This document shows positions 7,903-16,657 of a DNA stretch of 64,000 nt, one piece after another. The DNA lies in contig NZ_CP095073.1 in the NCBI RefSeq assembly GCF_022919095.1, positions 3,038,001-3,102,000 on the forward strand. Reading direction: 5' to 3'. Made by a program: the position numbers and the translations under genes. This DNA is from Halobacillus salinarum. GTDB taxonomy: Bacteria; Bacillota; Bacilli; Bacillales; Halobacillaceae. Each line of letters begins with the position of its first letter. Positions within the stretch are counted from its first letter, which is position 1. The notes beneath the pieces are model-generated. The model made no database searches and had not been told where the DNA came from. It saw only the letters and a program-made list of their open reading frames with translations.

Positions 7903-9018
7903 TTACTTAATAATTCCGGTTTCAACGAGGTGCACCTTTACCTCTGGAACAATTTCAATATGAGAAAATTCCTTATCCCAATTAATTTGCTCCCATATTT
8001 CAGGGTAATAAGCTCTTATTCTGCTACCTATTCCAAAAACATCACTGTTTGCGTCCTGAACCACTTTTATTACCTCTTCAGCATCCTTTGTAATATTATT
8101 CGAAAGCTTTCTATTTACTTTCTCAATTTTTTTATAATTAAATAGTGAATTTTTTGGATACTCTAACACACGGGCTGTTAAATTCAATTTTAATTTCACC
8201 TTAATTTTAGTTCCTTCATTTTCTATCTTTAATTTTTGATTTGATTTCATTACGTTGATGGAAATGTAATTTAATAATCGTATTTTTTCATTCTCATTAA
8301 TTTTTGTGGTAATACTTGCATGATCTCCACGCTTACCACTCAGTAGCAATATTAGCTGAGCTTGGTCAGGTGTTAAATTGACTCCTGTGTACGAATCACC
8401 ATGGAAGAGAGCCAATCCTTTATATTTAATTAATTGTGACTCCGACAATACCGTAAGATAAGGGATTGCAAAATCCACCCCTGGTGATAAAGCATCTCTC
8501 GCTACCATTTGCATATTCATATCAGTTGCATGTGTTGATTTAATGGCAGACTCCAAAAGATCATCAATGTATTTATTAATTCTAGGCTCTAAGGTTTCTT
8601 TTAACCCTAGCGCTTCACTAGCCTTACCTTCAACTATGGCCAACTTGCATTGTAAGTTATTCCTAGGATTCCGATAAAATTCATCTAATATTAGAGCAAT
8701 CCCCTTTTTTGCTAATTGATCTCCAAAGAGCATAACCTGAACCTTTGAAGGATCAAATTCACGTGAAATTTTATAATTAATTTCATCTCGAGCTGCTAAC
8801 ACATTAGTACCGGGAGAAGAAATCAATTGACTAGACTCTTGCATTCCGCCATCTCCCCCTCTTTGAACACTTTGAACCGTAACAGTCTCAACCAAGTTGT
8901 CATTCTCGCCAATATCTATAGCCTTCGCCAAGACAAGGTTTATATCTTTATATTGTCTTTGATCCCAACATCCCGTTAAAAAAATTAAAGATAAGATCAT
9001 CGTTAAAATTTTTTCCAA
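7903..9018 (-). CDS. Ger(x)C-family germination receptor lipoprotein, orphan
   Basis: 371 residues. Lipobox L-T-G-C followed by W-D, as in GerAC/GerBC/GerKC. The body matches the Ger(x)C family (D-I-N-L-V-L-A-K-A-I-D-I near the N-terminus, F-G-D-Q-L-A in the middle, W at about 346 near the C-terminus). The C subunit normally works in the inner spore membrane with A and B subunits; neither partner is present here. TTG start with AAAGGAG 8 nt away. Convergent with the flagellin gene. In a lysogen it might join or compete in host germinant receptors (inference). Confidence 0.85.
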   Translation of the reverse strand: MEKILTMILSLIFLTGCWDQRQYKDINLVLAKAIDIGENDNLVETVTVQSVQRGGDGGMQESSQLISSPGTNVLAARDEINYKISREFDPSKVQVMLFGDQLAKKGIALILDEFYRNPRNNLQCKLAIVEGKASEALGLKETLEPRINKYIDDLLESAIKSTHATDMNMQMVARDALSPGVDFAIPYLTVLSESQLIKYKGLALFHGDSYTGVNLTPDQAQLILLLSGKRGDHASITTKINENEKIRLLNYISINVMKSNQKLKIENEGTKIKVKLKLNLTARVLEYPKNSLFNYKKIEKVNRKLSNNITKDAEEVIKVVQDANSDVFGIGSRIRAYYPEIWEQINWDKEFSHIEIVPEVKVHLVETGIIK

Positions 9019-9167
9019 AAGAACTACTCCTTTACTATCCCGATGATCAATAAAAAATTAAAGAATATTTTGTGAAGATAAAAAACGTCCTTACAGTTCT
9101 TACTGATTATTTTAATGTAAATTGGGGAAATTATACTTTTTGTAATCCTTAAGTAAACAAATACGTC

Positions 9168-9192
9168 AAAAAGACTCTAGTGTTAACTAGAG
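9168..9192 (-). terminator. Minus-strand hairpin terminator
   Basis: CTCTAGT/ACTAGAG with a 4-nt loop and a five-A run on the plus strand (U-tract on the minus strand). It directly follows, and includes, the stop codon of the small ORF at 9187-9288. Confidence 0.6.
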
Positions 9193-9288
9193 CCTCCTCA
9201 CCATCCTATACCTTAAAACTCTGCGTCTCTGTGTCTTACGTTCTCTATCTAATTCTGATGGCTTGAGTCTAATGTACCATTCATTCAA
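9187..9288 (-). CDS. Possible 33-residue basic peptide
   Basis: TTG start, then N-E-W-Y-I-R-L-K-P-S-E-L-D and an Arg/Lys-rich tail (V-L-R-Y-R-M-V-R-R-L). The reading frame stays open upstream to about 9321. The stop lies inside a terminator hairpin, which argues for real expression, but the ribosome-binding site is weak. Could also be the 3' remnant of a longer gene. Confidence 0.3.
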   Translation of the reverse strand: MNEWYIRLKPSELDRERKTQRRRVLRYRMVRRL

Positions 9289-9382
9289 ATTTTGTAAATA
9301 CTTTTTTCCACCATTACATAAAATTTACATTAATTTATTGTATAATATTCCTACATGACTTGAGGAGGATAGAAAGGAAATA

Positions 9383-9583
9383 ATGTACATAAAGAGCAAT
9401 TTTAAGCAAGTATTGCTTACCAGAGGAATAAGTCAGACTGAATTAGGAAAAGAACTTAATGTATCTCCCCAGCAAATGAATAATTGGGTTAATGGAAGGA
9501 CAAAACCAAGGATTGAAACATTATTTTACATAGCATCATTATTAGAGTGCAAAGTTGATGAGCTTTATAAATTAGTGAAATAA
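9383..9583 (+). CDS. Small XRE/Cro-type DNA-binding protein
   Basis: 66 residues, almost entirely an HTH_3 domain (ISQTELGKELNVSPQQMNNWVNG is the helix-turn-helix). AAAGGAAAT precedes the ATG and a TATAAT lies upstream at about 9342-9347. It stands alone between the conversion genes and the lysis cassette, far from the main switch. Possible local regulator of the gerC-like or lysis genes; target unknown. Confidence 0.8.
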   Translation: MYIKSNFKQVLLTRGISQTELGKELNVSPQQMNNWVNGRTKPRIETLFYIASLLECKVDELYKLVK

Positions 9584-9657
9584 AGCATGTGAAGTTAATT
9601 CGCAAAATAGTATTTTTTATGTAGGCTAGATTAAATGAAATTGCAAAAATAGGAGAG

Positions 9658-9684
9658 AAAAACCCCCGCTCTAATGAACGGGGG
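9658..9684 (-). terminator. Terminator of the late (lysis) operon
   Basis: CCCCCG (9663-9668) and CGGGGG (9679-9684) with the minus-strand U-tract at 9658-9662. The endolysin stops at 9722. Confidence 0.85.
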
Positions 9685-9721
9685 CTCTTTGGGTAGTTAC
9701 TGGAAGTTGTGGTCCAGCTCG

Positions 9722-10963
9722 CTAATTATAATGTTTCTCTAAATAATCGTCAACTTCTGATGCAGTTTTAAGTCGACTTTTACCAGAGAGAAGGGTAATT
9801 TTACCTGCTTTCAAACCTTCTTTGTCTCCACCCACCACATAAAGATGGTCAGCAACTTGTACTTTCTTTGCAACATAACGAGTGTACACTCCTGTTTCTA
9901 AACGATTAGCTAACATTTCTCCCACCCCATAATCCGCAGCACTATTAATAACTACAGCCACTTCCGGCATTTCATCTTCCTCCTTTACTGGTTTATGATC
10001 ACTAACGTAAACAGTCCAACCAAATTCATTTCTTAGCCACTCAGCATAAAACTCGACCACGTTCTTTCCAATAAAGTGACCGGTCATCACTCTGTTCTCA
10101 TGGTTGATATCTAGAATCCAACCTTTGTATTTCTTTATCTTCTTAATTGCTGCTTGTGCGTCTTGGTGGTTTTCGAATGGTCCTGTATAGATATACCAAT
10201 AATTTTTGTCTTCCGGTTTAGGTGGTTTTAAGGAGAGTGCTTCCTCTAAAGCATCTCTCGTTTTTGGCCCAGCCACCCCATCGACTTCAAGGTGATGATC
10301 TTTCTGAAAAGCCTTCAAAGCATTTAAAGTCTTTTCTCCAAAATCTCCGTCTGCTCCGTATTTAGGAAGAGCGTAACCAAGTTTTATGAGCATTTGTTGT
10401 AGTTTCTTAATCTGATAGCCGGTTTCCCCTTCTTCAAGAATGCCATCATCAGGCACAGGTACATCCACTTCTAATAGACTTTTTGATGGTCGCTTTCCCT
10501 TCTGGAGATCCTTCCACGTTAATGAACCCGTAAGCTGCAGGTGAGGACGATCCGGGAATGAGGTCCAGTCGCCTCCCCACGTAAATCCTTTATGCTTGGC
10601 TAATTCCACTACACGCATCCAGTCATCATTCACGTTCCAAATGCTGTCCTGACCATCATAACTGGTTAAAAAGAAATCTACGGCAAACCCATAATTATGG
10701 ACACTCTCTCCAGGCTCAGCATTTGTCACGATTTTTCCACTACTACCATAATGTTTGCCATGCCACTTATAACTTGGCCGTCCCTTTCCATATAATTGGG
10801 CCTGCTCTTCAAAACTACGAAAGCCACTGGAAATTTGCATTTGGATGCCTTCATCATACGCTTGCCGCTGAACATCTAGAATTTTTTCTTTCACAGCTTT
10901 ATGGACTTTTCCCATAGCCCGAATAGACCGGTTCTTTAACTCCTGTAAACGGACACGACTCAT
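9722..10963 (-). CDS. Endolysin: M15-type D,L-endopeptidase with PG-binding and C-terminal wall-binding domains
   Basis: 413 residues. Residues about 15-146 are a VanY/CwlK-like M15 peptidase with Zn ligands H89 (S-x-H-x-x-G), D96 (A-V-D) and H141 (P-H-L-Q-L). About 178-242 is PG_binding_1 (with D-G-D-F-G). About 255-325 is SPOR-like, and about 340-413 is the CWB2-like domain shared with the host amidase at 221-1063. Start moved to ATG 10963 because AAGGAGG lies 9 nt upstream and the upstream holin gene stops just before it. Cleaves L-Ala-D-Glu cross-peptides after holin release. Confidence 0.9.
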   Translation of the reverse strand: MSRVRLQELKNRSIRAMGKVHKAVKEKILDVQRQAYDEGIQMQISSGFRSFEEQAQLYGKGRPSYKWHGKHYGSSGKIVTNAEPGESVHNYGFAVDFFLTSYDGQDSIWNVNDDWMRVVELAKHKGFTWGGDWTSFPDRPHLQLTGSLTWKDLQKGKRPSKSLLEVDVPVPDDGILEEGETGYQIKKLQQMLIKLGYALPKYGADGDFGEKTLNALKAFQKDHHLEVDGVAGPKTRDALEEALSLKPPKPEDKNYWYIYTGPFENHQDAQAAIKKIKKYKGWILDINHENRVMTGHFIGKNVVEFYAEWLRNEFGWTVYVSDHKPVKEEDEMPEVAVVINSAADYGVGEMLANRLETGVYTRYVAKKVQVADHLYVVGGDKEGLKAGKITLLSGKSRLKTASEVDDYLEKHYN

Positions 10964-10964
10964 T

Positions 10965-11234
10965 CTAAAGATCCTCCTTAGTGATTCCCTCACGTTTGTT
11001 TAAAGCTAATTCGAATAAACCGGTTGCTGACAATCCCGCTAGTCCACCAGCCCACAGGCGAAGGATTAATCCGAAGTCTGTAAAAGGTGTTGCAGCTGCT
11101 CCTACGACTAAGCCAATCACCAAACTAAATAAAGGGACATAATTCTTAGGAAAAGTAATCGTCCTTTTCCCCACTTCAACTAAAGCCGTAATGATGGGAG
11201 CTAACACAGTGGCAAATAAGATCACATCTTTCAT
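10965..11234 (-). CDS. Holin (A118 type)
   Basis: 89 residues, two to three hydrophobic segments (about 4-20, 33-48, 58-75) and a charged C-terminus, with V-P-L-F-S-L-V-I-G and W-A-G-G-L-A-G-L-S-A-T-G-L-F-E motifs like Listeria A118 Hol. It sits 1 nt from the endolysin and sets lysis timing by permeabilising the membrane. Confidence 0.85.
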   Translation of the reverse strand: MKDVILFATVLAPIITALVEVGKRTITFPKNYVPLFSLVIGLVVGAAATPFTDFGLILRLWAGGLAGLSATGLFELALNKREGITKEDL

Positions 11235-11246
11235 CTAAATTCCTCC

Positions 11247-11543
11247 TTAAGAAATCCCAAATGTCAGTAGAAAGTACACAATTTGCAAAACAAAAGCGCC
11301 CCCTACTGTAATGAGCGCATAAATGATTCGTCTGTTATTATCGATAATATTTTGGATATCCTTCTCATTTTCAATGGAGCGATTGTTCGCTTCGTCAGCT
11401 GTGTTCTTGGTATTTTCAACGGTCTTCTTATTATCAGTCACTTGCTTTAAATCGCCTTTTAGTTCCGCAATCGAAAGTTTCACATCAAGTAAAAGATTCA
11501 TAAACTCTTTCACCTCTTCCACCTTCTCCTTATCATCAGACAT
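11247..11543 (-). CDS. XhlA-type lysis accessory protein
   Basis: 98 residues. An N-terminal helical coiled-coil region and a single C-terminal membrane helix (about 76-96) match the haemolysin XhlA family, which acts with the holin in PBSX lysis. Second gene of the lysis cassette. Confidence 0.8.
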   Translation of the reverse strand: MSDDKEKVEEVKEFMNLLLDVKLSIAELKGDLKQVTDNKKTVENTKNTADEANNRSIENEKDIQNIIDNNRRIIYALITVGGAFVLQIVYFLLTFGIS

Positions 11544-11609
11544 CCTGGACCCCCTAACGTGTAACTTAAAAATCGTATCGTATAGAAGCTGCCTGTTTTG
11601 CTACCCCTT

Positions 11610-11672
11610 TCAGGTGGCCGGGTGCTTCGGCACCTTATTTTTATGAAGATTTATCGTAGAAACAACGAACAT
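11610..11672 (-). CDS. Possible 20-residue leader-like peptide
   Basis: Very strong AAGGAGGTGAAG site before ATG 11672 and a short frame (M-F-V-V-S-T-I-N-L...) ending at 11610. Lies between the tail genes and xhlA. No family known. The strong site makes it worth listing, but the length makes it uncertain. Confidence 0.3.
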   Translation of the reverse strand: MFVVSTINLHKNKVPKHPAT

Positions 11673-11704
11673 CTTCACCTCCTTAAAGGCATAAAAAATA
11701 CGCC

Positions 11705-11959
11705 TTACTTGGCGCTGGTTGTCTTCGACTTATGCTTTTCTTTCCTGACTTCTCTATTTTTATTTTCTTTTTGTTCTTCCTGCGATTTATAATTTCCTAA
11801 CTCCGTACGCAGTCCTTCCACTTTTTCTTCTAATTCCTCGCAATAATCAATCAACGCTTGCTTGGTTGCTGTGAGAACCGCATTTTCTTGCTCTAATGCT
11901 CCTATCTTTCCTGACATAATTGCCTGCACTTGTTCGAAACTATATTTTAATTCTTTCAC
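11705..11959 (-). CDS. Small coiled-coil phage protein
   Basis: 84 residues; heptad-rich from about 8 to 60, then a Lys-rich tail. Position between the tail-spike gene and lysis genes suggests a tail accessory or assembly role. No recognised domain. Confidence 0.6.
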   Translation of the reverse strand: MKELKYSFEQVQAIMSGKIGALEQENAVLTATKQALIDYCEELEEKVEGLRTELGNYKSQEEQKENKNREVRKEKHKSKTTSAK

Positions 11960-11974
11960 TTCGCTAGATCTCCT

Positions 11975-14900
11975 TTATGAAAAGATTAATCCTACTTTAT
12001 CGGCAACTTGATTAAGTTTATCCTTAATGGATTGGATCTCCTCAGTATATTCTCCATAAAACTCCTGGCTGCCTTTAACCAAGCTATTAATCAGGTTCGA
12101 TTGATTGATGCCTCCTAAGAAGGACCCATCCGATTCAGCTTCTTTCACGACTTCGGGGAACGTTTCTTTTGTCCGCTCATAACTGATTCCAATCTTTCCT
12201 TTACTAGGGCTGTTCTTATAATCATACTTCAACACTTCCAACTGCAGAAGCTTTTGGAGAACCGATCCCATGGGCTCGATATTTTCTTTGATCTTCTCAC
12301 TAGAACCAACAACGAAATCGTCAGCTGTAAAGACACCGTAGGCGGAATCATAACCATTTCTAGATTGAACTTGTGGTGTCTTAGAACTTGAACCAGCAAG
12401 CAATTTGAGAGCTGTACGATTTCCTGCGTCAATCACTCGGTGATAATTATCGTCTTCCGCTACATATAAGTGGAATGCTTGCTCTCCACTTATATAGATG
12501 TTTTGGTATCCATTTCCCACTTGGTAGTAATTTTGGGAATCTGCTTGCATTCTCGGTGTGCCTCCTGCAGTATCGATTCTCGTACCGTTTGAGAACCCGA
12601 TAATGTCTCCCCCTTCAATGCCTACCGTTGGCGCGTAAAGTCTTAACACGTTATTCGCATAGATATTCATTTCTTGAACCCCAGCGCTTGGAGCATACGT
12701 TGAAGTGATTTTTCCAACATAATCACCGCTAGAATCTTTATGGAAGAATATCGACTTTTCAGCCGCTTCCGGTTGATACTCACTCATATAAATATTACTT
12801 CCGACATTCAGATTGGTAGAGACATCGATTTCAGTTTCAGAGGTGATCTTACCACCGACGATGCTTACCCCTCGAATCTCTCCGGCCATGATCGACTCAG
12901 CCACTACTCCATCCCCTGTAATTGATGTCACATAGCTTTGTCCTCCATTATTGGAAACGCCGATTCCGCCACTGGAAATTTGCACGACCTTATTCGTGTT
13001 ACTTGGATTAATGGCAACAAGCGTACCGCCTACCCAGTAAAAGTGTGAGCTAGCTCTAATGGTATTCGTCGCAACATCGATCTCGCCTTTGAGCCGGCTT
13101 GTATTCATCGTTCCGTCAGAATTAATATAGCCTGCTCGATCCCATTTGCTCTTATTGCTATCGACAGTACTTTTCGCAGAGCTTCCACGACTTGCTTGAT
13201 TTTTAATCGTGCCTGCGCTGGTACCTCCAACATAGTTTGTGTCATTAGCAGTATTACTGCCTGTCACATCGGCACCATGCTGCCTAACCGCTTTTCCTGA
13301 ACCTGTCTGAACATCACTTGCCGTATTTTCTCCCGTAACGTCAGCACCTTTGGAAGCTGGTTCCAGGTCATCCACGCTTTTTCCTGACAGATATTTCACC
13401 ACATGATTTTCTCGATCAATATTGCTGTTGCTATTTAAATCATCGTCCGCTTTTTTCCCAGCGCTCGCATTATCACGTACAGTGGATGCATTCGTGCCTC
13501 CAACTTTTGAAGTATCCTTCGAGGTGTTTTCGCCTGTCACATCCGCTCCTTTGGAAGCCGGTTCTAGATCATCCAACATCTTTCCTGAGATATAAGAAAT
13601 AACCCCTTGTTCTCGATCAAAGTTAGAGTTATTGGATAAATCGGTGTCTGCTTGCTTCCCCGCATGAGCGTTATCTCGGACGATACTTGCTCCTGTTCCT
13701 GCTACATTGGAGGTATCTTTCGAGGTGTTATCGCCTGTGACGTCAGCACCAATAGCAGCAGGTTTTAGGCTCTCCAGGGTAGACAAATCCGCATAACGAA
13801 TCTCATCAGCCCCTGTTGGTGTCGCTTTCACCCATCGATCCAACGAGAAATCGAACCGCTTAAGGATGTTTGGCTCCTGGCTCGTATCGATCCATAATTT
13901 TGTCTTGTCACTAGGTGCCGAACTGCCTTTATGTGTTTCCTTCTCGGCTTCCACTTCGCCCGCATGAATCGGTGTAGCTCTTACCCATCGGGATCCATTA
14001 AAGGTTTTAATGACATTGGGCTCGACAGAAGTATCGATCCATATCACGTCTGTATCCTCGGGCTCAGTTGGAGATTCCATTCGTTTTTTCTCTGCATAGT
14101 TATAAAGCTGTTCTTGTCCAATTTTGCCTAAAAGCTTTTTCTGGATGGATTTTAAAACGCCTTGAAAGTCTTCTCTGGAGTATTTCATATAATCGCCCAG
14201 CTTCGAATGCTTTTTCTTCGGCTTATTCAAGTCACGCTTGATGGTTAAGACTCTGGCTTCTAAATACAAAGCAGGACGATAGGAGGTGTCTTTAACTCGG
14301 ATCGTATCTCCACGCAAGACTTCCTCAAATACATAGCGAAGGGAGTCCTCAACGGACACATGATCAACTTCATATTGAACAGCCGCATTGATTCGTTTGT
14401 TTAGCTCTGTCCGGCCAATCGTTCTTAATCGTGATTCAGTCAATTCTTCCTTATCCGTTTCAGGACGGTGGATATCCCAAAGATGATCACCTGTACGCGA
14501 CCACCGTTGGCGGGCCTCCTCGTCTTTCACTTCGACAGTGATCGGATCGCCTCCGTCGCTCGGTTCGGGTCCGATCACCAGTAAGGCGGTGACAATTTCT
14601 GCTCCCTTTTCTATCTGCCGCACTCCGATTAAATCCTTGCCTAACTCGATTTCTTTTCCTCGCCATTCTCCTATCCTTTTCACTAAATCGACGTAACGCC
14701 CTATCACTCTATGGTCGTTGACAACAACTCGGAAACGAATTTCTAAATCGAATATACGAGCTATAGTAAGAAGCAAATCATAAGGATTGGTGAAATCGTC
14801 TATGACGATATCATCAACTTCTTTTGATTCGATCCTGCCTCGTTTCCATTCAGAGCCCGACAAAGCAAAATCAACACCTTGAGATGGATTATACTCGCTC

Positions 14901-15223
14901 AAGGTCTGCGGCTTAATTATATTTCCTTTTCTTATATCCAGATAGGAGGCGGTGGTCTTAACACTCTTATTTCCTCGAAACTTTCGATTTTCATCGATTA
15001 AGAACTCATGATACCAGGGGCCTTCTTCGGATGGAATGAGACAACGGTAACGGCTGGTTAAGTATTCTCCTTCATCATACTTAGCCATGAAGTTAAGCTT
15101 GTCTGTATCCATGCCGTATTCGTGAATGGCATCCCAAAACTTCTGCTCTTTGCCCTTCTTGTTGTTAAGCACATGAACGATCTCATCATTTTGGCTGTCA
15201 AGAATATGAATTGGTATCGTCAT
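11975..15223 (-). CDS. Phage minor structural protein: tail-endopeptidase-like N-terminus, repeats, S74 chaperone C-terminus
   Basis: 1082 residues. About 1-340 is a Prophage_tail (gp58/Tal-like) domain that joins the tail tip. The middle (about 380-680) holds two W-I-D-T-S repeats and then at least three units of about 60 residues containing A-D-V-T-G-x-N-T-S-K-D-T. The C-terminus has the peptidase_S74 intramolecular chaperone, with its conserved S-S-E-K-I-K-E-N-I-E start at about 985, which trims itself after trimerisation. Likely the host-recognition fibre. ATGA overlap with the upstream Dit gene. Repeats make copy-number change by recombination likely. Confidence 0.88.
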   Translation of the reverse strand: MTIPIHILDSQNDEIVHVLNNKKGKEQKFWDAIHEYGMDTDKLNFMAKYDEGEYLTSRYRCLIPSEEGPWYHEFLIDENRKFRGNKSVKTTASYLDIRKGNIIKPQTLSEYNPSQGVDFALSGSEWKRGRIESKEVDDIVIDDFTNPYDLLLTIARIFDLEIRFRVVVNDHRVIGRYVDLVKRIGEWRGKEIELGKDLIGVRQIEKGAEIVTALLVIGPEPSDGGDPITVEVKDEEARQRWSRTGDHLWDIHRPETDKEELTESRLRTIGRTELNKRINAAVQYEVDHVSVEDSLRYVFEEVLRGDTIRVKDTSYRPALYLEARVLTIKRDLNKPKKKHSKLGDYMKYSREDFQGVLKSIQKKLLGKIGQEQLYNYAEKKRMESPTEPEDTDVIWIDTSVEPNVIKTFNGSRWVRATPIHAGEVEAEKETHKGSSAPSDKTKLWIDTSQEPNILKRFDFSLDRWVKATPTGADEIRYADLSTLESLKPAAIGADVTGDNTSKDTSNVAGTGASIVRDNAHAGKQADTDLSNNSNFDREQGVISYISGKMLDDLEPASKGADVTGENTSKDTSKVGGTNASTVRDNASAGKKADDDLNSNSNIDRENHVVKYLSGKSVDDLEPASKGADVTGENTASDVQTGSGKAVRQHGADVTGSNTANDTNYVGGTSAGTIKNQASRGSSAKSTVDSNKSKWDRAGYINSDGTMNTSRLKGEIDVATNTIRASSHFYWVGGTLVAINPSNTNKVVQISSGGIGVSNNGGQSYVTSITGDGVVAESIMAGEIRGVSIVGGKITSETEIDVSTNLNVGSNIYMSEYQPEAAEKSIFFHKDSSGDYVGKITSTYAPSAGVQEMNIYANNVLRLYAPTVGIEGGDIIGFSNGTRIDTAGGTPRMQADSQNYYQVGNGYQNIYISGEQAFHLYVAEDDNYHRVIDAGNRTALKLLAGSSSKTPQVQSRNGYDSAYGVFTADDFVVGSSEKIKENIEPMGSVLQKLLQLEVLKYDYKNSPSKGKIGISYERTKETFPEVVKEAESDGSFLGGINQSNLINSLVKGSQEFYGEYTEEIQSIKDKLNQVADKVGLIFS
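13235..13765. repeat. In-frame repeats in the tail-fibre gene
   Basis: Units of roughly 190 bp encoding A-D-V-T-G-x-N-T ... R-D-N-A-x-A-G-K ... S-G-K-x-x-D-D-L-E-P recur about three times, with a shorter fourth. The divergence between copies shows they are old. Confidence 0.7.
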
Positions 15224-16653
15224 AATCGTTTCTCCTTATATCTCACCATTGTTGATAAAGAACTTGCTGGAAAAATATAAAGATTGTTATCCCCTGGATG
15301 AAATGAGAAAAAATCTGCAGCAAAATTCTTTAACCGCTTTTGATTTTCTCCATTAATGGTGATCGTACTGTTCTCGTGGTCAATGCGGATCACATCGTCT
15401 TTCTTTGCGATCACAGGCACTTTATTTGTCGCTTCGGCCACAAGTTTATGCACCTTGATATCATGAATAAAAGCTCGATCGACTTCAGGATAACCGCCCG
15501 TTTTGGCAATGTGGATTTGGAGAGCATTTAATTCAACGAGAAAAGCATCGTCGGTAATCTCAATTTCAGGACTATTCATGCGGTTGGCTGGTGTCCCATC
15601 GTCTAAGATTTCCCCGATTTGCGCTTTCAGCTTATTCCCATCTCGACGCAGCCAAAGCTTTCCGTGGAATTGGTTATAACTGCGCCTTTGATACCCTTCT
15701 CCTTTGACGAGCATATCTCCGTTATCTAAGTCACCGATTCTTACCTCGCCAATTCCATCATCAATAGTGGCATAAATCTCTTTCATGGCTAGTTTTCCTA
15801 GCACCTTTCCATTTGTACCGATTAAATAAAGCTCCGTTCTTCCAATTTCCTCAGGGCTAGAAGCTTTGAGAGTAAAAATGACTTCTACTCTGAAATCCTG
15901 AACAGGGTTATCTAAATCTCTTCGTAAAGCTGGACCATGCCACTCACTACCGTTTCCATAATTTTCAACCGTAAAGAGTTTTCCATCGGAAATGAAATGT
16001 CCGGTCAGTTCTCCCCCATCTACTGAAACAAGGTTATCCGTTGTCCACAGCCCTAGATCATCCATCACATCATGAAGAACAATAGGATCTGGATCATACG
16101 TGACTTCATCAGGGGTTTGGTCTCGACCGATCATCATAAACTCTTTTTCATCAGTCGCTATCTGAATGAAAGTAATATCTTCCTGAGCCACAAACTCGAA
16201 AATAGGATCGGTTGGATATGATCCGTCATAGACGATGTTTACTGCGGAATTATCCTCGATATCGACAGGGATTTCATCACTATATTTAAAAGGGTCTTCT
16301 CGAAAAAAGACAATTGTGGATTCACTCGTAGCTACGATTTGTTCATCTTCTTTCGACTGTTCAGGCATCCCGTAATAGGTGTAGCCAGGTTCATCAGGAA
16401 AGACGATCCCCTTCGGACCATCTACCGATAAAACTTTATTGATTTCGTCGATGTTTTTTCGTAATTCCTCAGGACTATCGCCAGCGATCACGACATCGAC
16501 TTCGAGGTTTTTGGCTGGAATCTTCACATCTTCAATAAGAGCACCGTTGGCCCCTTCTATCTCTAGCGTTTCTAGCTCATATTGTGTCAGCCCCCTCCCT
16601 CGAATACCTGTCACATCGAGGATGGAGGACATATCTGTTTGATTAAAAATCAT
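15220..16653 (-). CDS. Distal tail protein (Dit) with inserted domain
   Basis: 477 residues. About 1-160 is the Dit N-terminal domain (siphovirus tail component). The C-terminal part (about 395-477, including I-T-I-N-G-E-N and F-x-F-H-P-G-D-N) is the Dit galectin-like end. Between them lie about 230 residues (about 170-400) resembling a beta-sandwich of lectin or laminin-G type, as in evolved Dits that bind cell-wall sugars. Start ATG 16653, because GGAGGG is then 7 nt away. Confidence 0.8.
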   Translation of the reverse strand: MIFNQTDMSSILDVTGIRGRGLTQYELETLEIEGANGALIEDVKIPAKNLEVDVVIAGDSPEELRKNIDEINKVLSVDGPKGIVFPDEPGYTYYGMPEQSKEDEQIVATSESTIVFFREDPFKYSDEIPVDIEDNSAVNIVYDGSYPTDPIFEFVAQEDITFIQIATDEKEFMMIGRDQTPDEVTYDPDPIVLHDVMDDLGLWTTDNLVSVDGGELTGHFISDGKLFTVENYGNGSEWHGPALRRDLDNPVQDFRVEVIFTLKASSPEEIGRTELYLIGTNGKVLGKLAMKEIYATIDDGIGEVRIGDLDNGDMLVKGEGYQRRSYNQFHGKLWLRRDGNKLKAQIGEILDDGTPANRMNSPEIEITDDAFLVELNALQIHIAKTGGYPEVDRAFIHDIKVHKLVAEATNKVPVIAKKDDVIRIDHENSTITINGENQKRLKNFAADFFSFHPGDNNLYIFPASSLSTMVRYKEKRL

Positions 16654-16657
16654 TCCA

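Noticed and set aside
7894-7962. 22-codon ORF on the plus strand after the flagellin terminator, with AAAAGGAGTG
   Set aside because: Almost wholly antisense to the GerC-like C-terminus and ends quickly; chance site.
13235-13765. Repeat array considered as CRISPR
   Set aside because: Units are about 190 bp, diverged and in frame within the tail-fibre gene; no short identical repeats with spacers anywhere in the window.
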